Assembly (NCBI GenBank): GCA_900556195.1
Contig: USOJ01000017.1
Coordinates: forward strand, 1-10,983
Source of the DNA: an uncultured Eubacteriales bacterium
GTDB lineage: Bacteria > Bacillota > Clostridia > Christensenellales > Borkfalkiaceae
Direction of reading: 5' to 3'
Length of the DNA: 10,983 nucleotides
The position numbers were made by a program, and so were the translations under genes. The notes under the pieces are model-generated. The model was given only the letters and a program-made list of their open reading frames with translations. It had not been told where the DNA came from and searched no databases. Positions 6,899 to 10,983 of this stretch are shown here, in pieces; position 1 is the first letter of the stretch, and each line of letters begins with the position of its first letter.

Positions 6899-7778
6899 AA
6901 ATTTTGTCTGCTAATTCTTTTATATAATTCGTTAATTTTTCGCGAAGTTCTTCGTCGCGAAGTCCGTACTCGATATTTGCCGTAAGATAACCGAATCTGT
7001 CGCCCATATCGTATCTCGTGCCGTGAAACGCGTAAGCAATCGCGCCGCTTTTTCTTGCGATTTCATCCAGAGCATCGGTAAATTGATATTCGCCGTTCGC
7101 GCCCGGTTTCAAGTCGCGAATAATATCGAATATTTCGGGAGTGCATACGTATCTTCCCAATGGAGCGAGATCGCTTTTCGCCTCTTCTTTTTTCGGCTTT
7201 TCGGTAACCTTAGTCATACGGTAAACGTCGGGTTCGAGAACCTCGTCAAACTCCACGGCGGCGTATTTGGAAATATCGTCCATGCTTACCCGCTTGCAAC
7301 CAAGTACCGTTTTACCGTACTTTTCATATACGTCTATAAGTTGACCTATTACGGGTCTGCCGCTATCGGAATACATTACGTCGTCGCCGAAAAGAACCGC
7401 GAAAGGCTCACCGTTTACAAAATTTTCAGCCAGAGCGACCGCGCTTGCGGTGCCATTCTGAACTTTTTGTAAAACGTACGTAAATTCCGCCATTTCGCTC
7501 GGCTTTTTTACCGCTTTCAAAAAATCGAATTTCCCCTTGCTTTCGAGTACGTCTTCCAACTCGGGCGCCGAATCGAAATGACTTTCTATTATTTCTTTTT
7601 TATACCCTACCACGAATAATATCTCTTCGATACCGCTTTCGACCACTTCTTCCGAAATGACCTGAATTGCGGGCTTGTTGAGTATGGGAAGCAACGGCTT
7701 CGGCACCGCTTTGGTATACGGCAAAAAGCTCGTCCCGTATCCCGCCACGGGTATAACCGCCTTTCTTACTTTTTTCAT
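6897..7778 (-). CDS. galU: GalU-like UTP-glucose-1-phosphate uridylyltransferase family protein, divergent (293 aa)
   Basis: The family makes UDP-glucose from UTP and glucose-1-phosphate. Length and order match GalU: VIPVAGYGTSFLP (8-20), TKAVPK (22-27), GDDVMYSD (131-138), VTEKP (191-195), GRYV (208-211), GEYQFTDAL (229-237), YDMGDRFGY (256-264) and EYGLR (270-274). Several signature positions differ: Ser17 replaces the Arg of GxGTRxLP, PKPLLP replaces PKEMLP, GTASAV replaces GLGHAV, and Arg261 replaces the usual Lys of GDK/GNK. Activity or nucleotide preference may therefore differ. The start at 7776-7778 is chosen because GGAG lies 6 nt upstream and the family N-terminus begins there; the frame stays open upstream to 7922 only over rpiB and looks non-coding. 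It follows rpiB by 20 nt. Family secure, exact reaction less so. Confidence 0.85.
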   Translation of the reverse strand: MKKVRKAVIPVAGYGTSFLPYTKAVPKPLLPILNKPAIQVISEEVVESGIEEILFVVGYKKEIIESHFDSAPELEDVLESKGKFDFLKAVKKPSEMAEFTYVLQKVQNGTASAVALAENFVNGEPFAVLFGDDVMYSDSGRPVIGQLIDVYEKYGKTVLGCKRVSMDDISKYAAVEFDEVLEPDVYRMTKVTEKPKKEEAKSDLAPLGRYVCTPEIFDIIRDLKPGANGEYQFTDALDEIARKSGAIAYAFHGTRYDMGDRFGYLTANIEYGLRDEELREKLTNYIKELADKI

Positions 7779-7798
7779 CTTTTTCTCCGTTATACGCT

Positions 7799-8248
7799 TT
7801 ATTTTGAATATTTTTTTTCGACTTCGGCAATTTTTGCAATTCTCGCAAGATGTCTGCCGCCTTCGAATTCGGTCGTTAAAAACGCTTCGACTATATCGAG
7901 CATTACGCCCGCACCGATACAACGTTCGCCGAACGCTATGACGTTTGCGTCGTTATGCATTCTCGTAGCCCTTGCCGAAAACGAATCGTGACAATGCGCG
8001 CACCTTATGCCGGGGACTTTATTCGCGACGATGCTCATACCGATACCCGTTCCGCAAATAAGTATACCTCTGTCGTATTCTCCGCTTGCAACCTCTTCGG
8101 CGACTTTCTCTCCGTAATCGGCGTAGTTGCAGGAATCTTTCGTATAAGTTCCGAAATCGGTATATTCGTACCCTTTTTCTTCAAGATATTTTATCAGAAC
8201 GGGTTTTAAGTTGATACCCGCGTGATCGCACCCTATAGCGATTTTCAT
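7799..8248 (-). CDS. rpiB: Ribose-5-phosphate isomerase B (RpiB/LacAB family, 149 aa)
   Basis: RpiB interconverts ribose-5-phosphate and ribulose-5-phosphate in the non-oxidative pentose phosphate pathway. The sequence is full length for the family. It begins MKIAIGCDHAG (phosphate/substrate loop), has the catalytic thiol in ICGTGIGMSI (Cys65), the ring-opening His in MHNDANVIAFGER (His98), and conserved arginines near the C-terminus (GGRHLAR, 131-136). AAGGAG lies 6 nt before the ATG. The gene starts 21 nt after sua5; a sua5-rpiB neighbourhood is also known in Bacillus, though there other genes, including the arginine phosphatase ywlE, lie between. Allose-6-phosphate isomerase and LacA/LacB are relatives, but the Cys and single-gene arrangement fit RpiB best. 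Confidence 0.95.
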   Translation of the reverse strand: MKIAIGCDHAGINLKPVLIKYLEEKGYEYTDFGTYTKDSCNYADYGEKVAEEVASGEYDRGILICGTGIGMSIVANKVPGIRCAHCHDSFSARATRMHNDANVIAFGERCIGAGVMLDIVEAFLTTEFEGGRHLARIAKIAEVEKKYSK

Positions 8249-8264
8249 AGTTTTCTCCTTCTCC

Positions 8265-8277
8265 GCGGTTTAACCGC
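8265..8277 (-). repeat. Inverted repeat around the sua5 stop codon
   Basis: GCGGT-TAA-ACCGC on the minus strand, with the sua5 TAA stop as the 3-nt loop of a perfect GC-rich 5-bp stem. No T-run follows; the rpiB Shine-Dalgarno begins 4 nt beyond. It is unlikely to terminate transcription. A role in stop/reinitiation is possible but unproven. Confidence 0.4.
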
Positions 8278-9274
8278 AGGCTTTTGATAATCTGTTCATA
8301 ATTCCGACGTCAACGTCGCTGCCCGTTTCGACTATGAAAGCGATTAACACGTCGGCTATTTCTTCCGCCTCATGCAAATCGTAATAGAGCGAGGACGCGA
8401 TTTCTTCGGCGGTTACACCCATATTAAGAGTAACGCCTTTAACCTTTCTTGCAATTTCGTCGTCGCACATGAAACATACTCTCTTTCCGTTCGACGTTTG
8501 TTCGTCGTATAAGTCCTGCGCTTTTTTTATCTCGTCCCGATTAAAAAGATAGGTTTCGCAATTCGGTCTGTAATGCCGATATTTCATACCCGGAGCGCGT
8601 ACTTTATCGTTTGCGGTATTCGCCGAGTATTCGCATTTGCCTACGACTTTTTTTATCATCTCGGCAGTAACGAGTCCGCTTCGAAGTATTATAGGCGTAT
8701 CCGTCGTAACGTCTAAAACCGTACTTTCGATTCCGCCGCTCGACTTCCCTCCATCTAAAATAAGCGGAATCTTTCCTTTTAAGTCCTCGTAAACGTGCAT
8801 TGCCGTTACGGGGCTCGTGTGCTTTGAAACGTTTGCGGACGGCGCCGCAATCGGAACGTTTACCGCTCGTAAAAATTCCTGCGCCGCTTCGCTTGACGGA
8901 ATTCTTATGCCTACGGTATCTAATCCGCACGTGGCAACGGGGCTAATCATTCCTTTACTCGGATACACCATCGTCAACGGTCCGGGTAAAAACGCTTCGC
9001 GAAGTTTATAAACGTAGTCGTATTTTACCGATACCAACTTGTCTGCATCGTAGTCTTTATGAACGTGAACGATCAATGGATTATCCGACGGGCGACCTTT
9101 TGCGGCGTATATTTTTTTTACTGCCTCGTCGCTGTAAGCAATCGCACCTAACCCGTATACCGTTTCGGTGGGAAATCCGACGAGTTCGCCGTTTAATATG
9201 TATTTTTTTGCAAGTTCAAGCGACTTATCGTCTATCTTCAATACTTGCGTATCGTAAGAATCAGAGAATATCAT
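8270..9274 (-). CDS. sua5: L-threonylcarbamoyladenylate synthase, Sua5 type (334 aa)
   Basis: The enzyme makes threonylcarbamoyl-AMP from threonine, bicarbonate and ATP, the first step of the universal t6A37 modification of ANN-decoding tRNAs. The YrdC domain spans about 15-205: PTETVYGLG (35-43), KGRPSDNPLIVHV (59-71), FLPGPLT (95-101), VGIRIPS (121-127), APSANVSKHTSP (144-155) and GIESTVLDV (181-189). The linker APGMKYRHYRP (227-237) and a C-terminal Sua5 domain (about 240-334, ending VGIMNRLSKACG) show the long two-domain form, close to the B. subtilis homologue of about 346 aa. The start codon lies inside dnaB, overlapping its last 14 nt, and has no strong Shine-Dalgarno (only a GAAGA-like run), so translation is probably coupled to dnaB. 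No tsaB, tsaD or tsaE is adjacent. Confidence 0.95.
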   Translation of the reverse strand: MIFSDSYDTQVLKIDDKSLELAKKYILNGELVGFPTETVYGLGAIAYSDEAVKKIYAAKGRPSDNPLIVHVHKDYDADKLVSVKYDYVYKLREAFLPGPLTMVYPSKGMISPVATCGLDTVGIRIPSSEAAQEFLRAVNVPIAAPSANVSKHTSPVTAMHVYEDLKGKIPLILDGGKSSGGIESTVLDVTTDTPIILRSGLVTAEMIKKVVGKCEYSANTANDKVRAPGMKYRHYRPNCETYLFNRDEIKKAQDLYDEQTSNGKRVCFMCDDEIARKVKGVTLNMGVTAEEIASSLYYDLHEAEEIADVLIAFIVETGSDVDVGIMNRLSKACG

Positions 9275-10724
9275 CTATATCTTCGTCATCTCCGTTCGTA
9301 TCGTCGGCGTCCTCCGAATCGTCCGCGACTTCGGATTTATCTTTCTTTTTGAAAGTCGGCGGTTCGGCGTTTGCCATATAGTCGGCAGGAGGATTGATAA
9401 ACTTCGATTTTTCGCCTTTGAACAGCAATTCGAAAGAGTTACATTCGCCCGCTCTGTTTTTCGCAAGGATAATTTCGGCGACGTTTTTCTTGATTTTGCC
9501 CTGCTCGACTTCTTTTTCTTCGGCAGCGAGGTCGGGTCTGTGGATAAACATAACGATGTCGGCGTCCTGCTCGATAGCGCCCGATTCTCTCAAATCGGAA
9601 AGCATAGGTCTTTGACCTTTTCTGCCCGTTATTAAACGCGACAACTGCGAAAGGGCAAGTACCGGAACTTCGAGTTCCTTGGCTATCATTTTAAGTCCCC
9701 TCGATATTTCGGAAACTTCTTGCTGACGGCTGTCGCTCGACTTTACCGCGTTCATAAGTTGAATGTGGTCGACTACTATAAGATCGAGTTTGCCTTCTCT
9801 GCTTTTAAGTCGTCTGCACTTGGAAAGAATTTCCGTGCAGGTGGTCATAGAGGTATCGTCAACGAATATTTTGGTTTCGTTCAATATCTTTTGCGCTTCC
9901 CAAAGCCTGCGCCAGTCATCGTCCTCGAGTTTTCCTTTTACGGCGTCCTGATTGGAAACGTTCGCAACCGAGCACATCATCCTCTGACCGAGTTCCTCTT
10001 TCGTCATTTCGAGCGCGAAAACGGCGCATACGGCGCGTTCTCTTACGGCGACGTTCTCGACTATATTCATTGCAAGCGTCGTCTTACCTATTGACGGACG
10101 CGCCGCCAGTATAACGAGATTGCCTGCGTGCAAACCGTTCGTAAGCCTGTCAAGACCGGTAAATCCCGTTTTAAGCCCCTGAAAGAAATTCTTGTCTTTT
10201 TGTATATTTTCGAATTTGTTTAAGATAGTCGGCACTTCCGCGTTAAGATTAGTAAGCGTCGAAGTATCGAGTTCTTCGGATATATCGTAAACTTTCTTCT
10301 CGGCGTACTCTACCGAACTTCTTCTGTCGGATGAAACTCTTGCGTTCTTGATAATATCTTCGGCTCCGCGGATAAGTTTACGCAAAGTACCGTCGCGCTT
10401 TACTATATCGAGGTAGTATTGGTAATTCGCCGCGGAAGGAGTAGTCCTCGCGAGTTCGGTGACGTATTCTATCCCGCCCGCTTTTTCGAGCGACGATTTC
10501 TTTTCAAGGTCGTCTGAAAGAGTTACGAGGTCTATCGGTTTATTGGAACCGCATATTTCGCTCATCGAATGAAAAATCAATTTGTGGGATTCAAGAAAGA
10601 AATCGTCTTCTTTTAATTTTGATACGATTTCGTACTGTTCCTCCATATCGATGAGAATCGCTCCCAAAACAGACTGCTCGGCTTCGAGATTATACGGTAA
10701 TGCGTTATTTATCGGTTGTGGCAT
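9261..10724 (-). CDS. dnaB: Replicative DNA helicase DnaB (487 aa)
   Basis: DnaB is the hexameric 5'-3' helicase of the replication fork (called dnaC in Bacillus). The N-terminal domain (about 8-110) begins with the signature PYNLEAEQSVLGAIL. The RecA-like domain has Walker A ARPSIGKTT (208-216), E239 in FALEM, Walker B LIVVDHIQLM (315-324, D319), LSQLSR (358-363), SDLRESGAIEQDADIVMFIHR region (376-396) and arginine-finger KNRAGE (422-427). His320 replaces the usual Tyr after the Walker B Asp. The final 24 residues (464-487) hold 13 Asp/Glu, an unusual acidic tail. No intein interrupts it. GGAG lies 6 nt before the ATG. It follows pepF by 35 nt and overlaps sua5 by 14 nt. Confidence 0.97.
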   Translation of the reverse strand: MPQPINNALPYNLEAEQSVLGAILIDMEEQYEIVSKLKEDDFFLESHKLIFHSMSEICGSNKPIDLVTLSDDLEKKSSLEKAGGIEYVTELARTTPSAANYQYYLDIVKRDGTLRKLIRGAEDIIKNARVSSDRRSSVEYAEKKVYDISEELDTSTLTNLNAEVPTILNKFENIQKDKNFFQGLKTGFTGLDRLTNGLHAGNLVILAARPSIGKTTLAMNIVENVAVRERAVCAVFALEMTKEELGQRMMCSVANVSNQDAVKGKLEDDDWRRLWEAQKILNETKIFVDDTSMTTCTEILSKCRRLKSREGKLDLIVVDHIQLMNAVKSSDSRQQEVSEISRGLKMIAKELEVPVLALSQLSRLITGRKGQRPMLSDLRESGAIEQDADIVMFIHRPDLAAEEKEVEQGKIKKNVAEIILAKNRAGECNSFELLFKGEKSKFINPPADYMANAEPPTFKKKDKSEVADDSEDADDTNGDDEDIDDIL

Positions 10725-10739
10725 AAATTGCTCCGTTTT

Positions 10740-10752
10740 GCGCCGGAGGCGC
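10740..10752 (-). repeat. Short inverted repeat between pepF and dnaB
   Basis: GCGCC-TCC-GGCGC on the minus strand, a perfect GC-only 5-bp stem with a 3-nt loop, 7 nt after the pepF stop and just before the dnaB Shine-Dalgarno. AAAA follows rather than a U-run, so it does not qualify as an intrinsic terminator. It could mark an mRNA end or processing point, or be chance. Confidence 0.4.
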
Positions 10753-10759
10753 AGATATA

Positions 10760-10983
10760 TTAAAGGGATTCAAACTCCGCGAGAGTCGTTTCAAACGACT
10801 TGACCATCGCTTCGTACGCGTCTTTTTTCGTAAGATCGACGCCCGCAAGTTTCAGAAGTTCGACGGGACCGTCGGAAGCGCCCGACGAAAGGAATCTGAA
10901 ATAATCTTCTACCGCCTTATCGCCTTCGGAATAAATCCTTTCGGCAATAGAGATCGCGCTTATTAAGCCCGTTGCGTATTTGT
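10760..10983 (-). CDS. pepF: Oligoendopeptidase F (M3 family), C-terminal fragment (runs off the right edge)
   Basis: PepF is a cytoplasmic zinc metallopeptidase that degrades short peptides. Only the last 73 codons and the TAA stop are present; the 5' part, including the HExxH zinc site, lies beyond the right edge. Recognition rests on the family's C-terminal pattern: KYATGLISAISIAERI, then EGDKAVEDYFRFLSSGASD, then PVELLKLAGVDLTKKDAYEA, and a final helix ending EFESL. The ATG/Sxx/EG/YxxFLxxG spacing and the LLKxAGVD motif are typical of PepF. It is co-oriented with dnaB, 35 nt upstream of it. The stop lies directly before a small GC-rich hairpin. I am fairly sure of the family, but related M3B peptidases cannot be fully excluded from this end alone. 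Confidence 0.85.
   Translation of the reverse strand, partial: KYATGLISAISIAERIYSEGDKAVEDYFRFLSSGASDGPVELLKLAGVDLTKKDAYEAMVKSFETTLAEFESL

Noticed and set aside
7023..7472. Plus-strand reading frame of 149 codons opposite galU
   Set aside because: It is antisense to a well-supported gene, resembles no family I know, and has no convincing ribosome site. Similar long plus-strand frames opposite dnaB (9720-10094) and pgi (2867-3217) were dropped for the same reason.
7779..7922. Possible 48-residue N-terminal extension of the GalU-like protein
   Set aside because: The frame is open, but it lies over the rpiB 3' end, its translation is Arg/Cys-rich and unlike the family, and the GGAG site points to the ATG at 7776-7778.
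9261..10724. Intein in dnaB
   Set aside because: The Walker A and surrounding motifs are contiguous and the 487-residue length is normal once the acidic tail is allowed for.
10740..10752. Rho-independent terminator after pepF
   Set aside because: The stem is only 5 bp and is followed by AAAA, not a U-run, on the transcribed strand.

Overview
The window looks like chromosomal DNA from an uncultured member of the Bacillota, probably a Clostridia-type lineage. The pointers are purine-rich Shine-Dalgarno sites (AAGGAG, GGAG, AGGAGG), a Sua5-type rather than short TsaC-type threonylcarbamoyl-AMP synthase, a two-ring AAA+ protein of ClpC architecture, oligoendopeptidase F and a bacterial glgB-glgC glycogen pair. 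The code is standard, with TGA and TAA stops. This placement is inference, since no rRNA or other phylogenetic marker is present.

Every supported gene lies on the minus strand. In transcription order (right to left) they are: the 3' end of pepF; dnaB (replicative helicase); sua5 (t6A tRNA modification); rpiB (pentose phosphate isomerase); a divergent galU-like nucleotidyltransferase; a clpC-like unfoldase; an uncharacterised xylose-isomerase-like TIM barrel; pgi; glgB; and the 5' end of glgC. Junctions are tight: a 14-nt overlap (dnaB/sua5), a 1-nt TAATG overlap (clpC/TIM barrel), gaps of 10 to 35 nt elsewhere, and one 95-nt gap before glgC. I see no convincing promoter or intrinsic terminator, so most or all of it may be one long transcription unit. 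No stretch over 300 bases lacks a gene. I found no RNA gene, mobile element or CRISPR array.

The left half is a sugar-phosphate hub. Pgi interconverts fructose-6-P and glucose-6-P. GlgC and GlgB carry glucose-1-P into glycogen, and GalU would draw it towards UDP-glucose. RpiB links to the pentose phosphate pathway. The right half is housekeeping: replication, tRNA modification, and peptide and protein turnover.

I do not see a new defence or mobile system. The points most worth a second look are: (1) an abrupt change in codon and CpG usage inside glgB, making the gene look mosaic between a typical N-terminal two thirds and a foreign-looking C-terminal third plus glgC; (2) a GalU homologue with Ser in place of the signature Arg and several other motif changes; (3) a ClpC whose ClpP-docking tripeptide reads DGY instead of a hydrophobic-Gly-Phe type; and (4) an orphan TIM-barrel protein translationally coupled to clpC and directly ahead of pgi.
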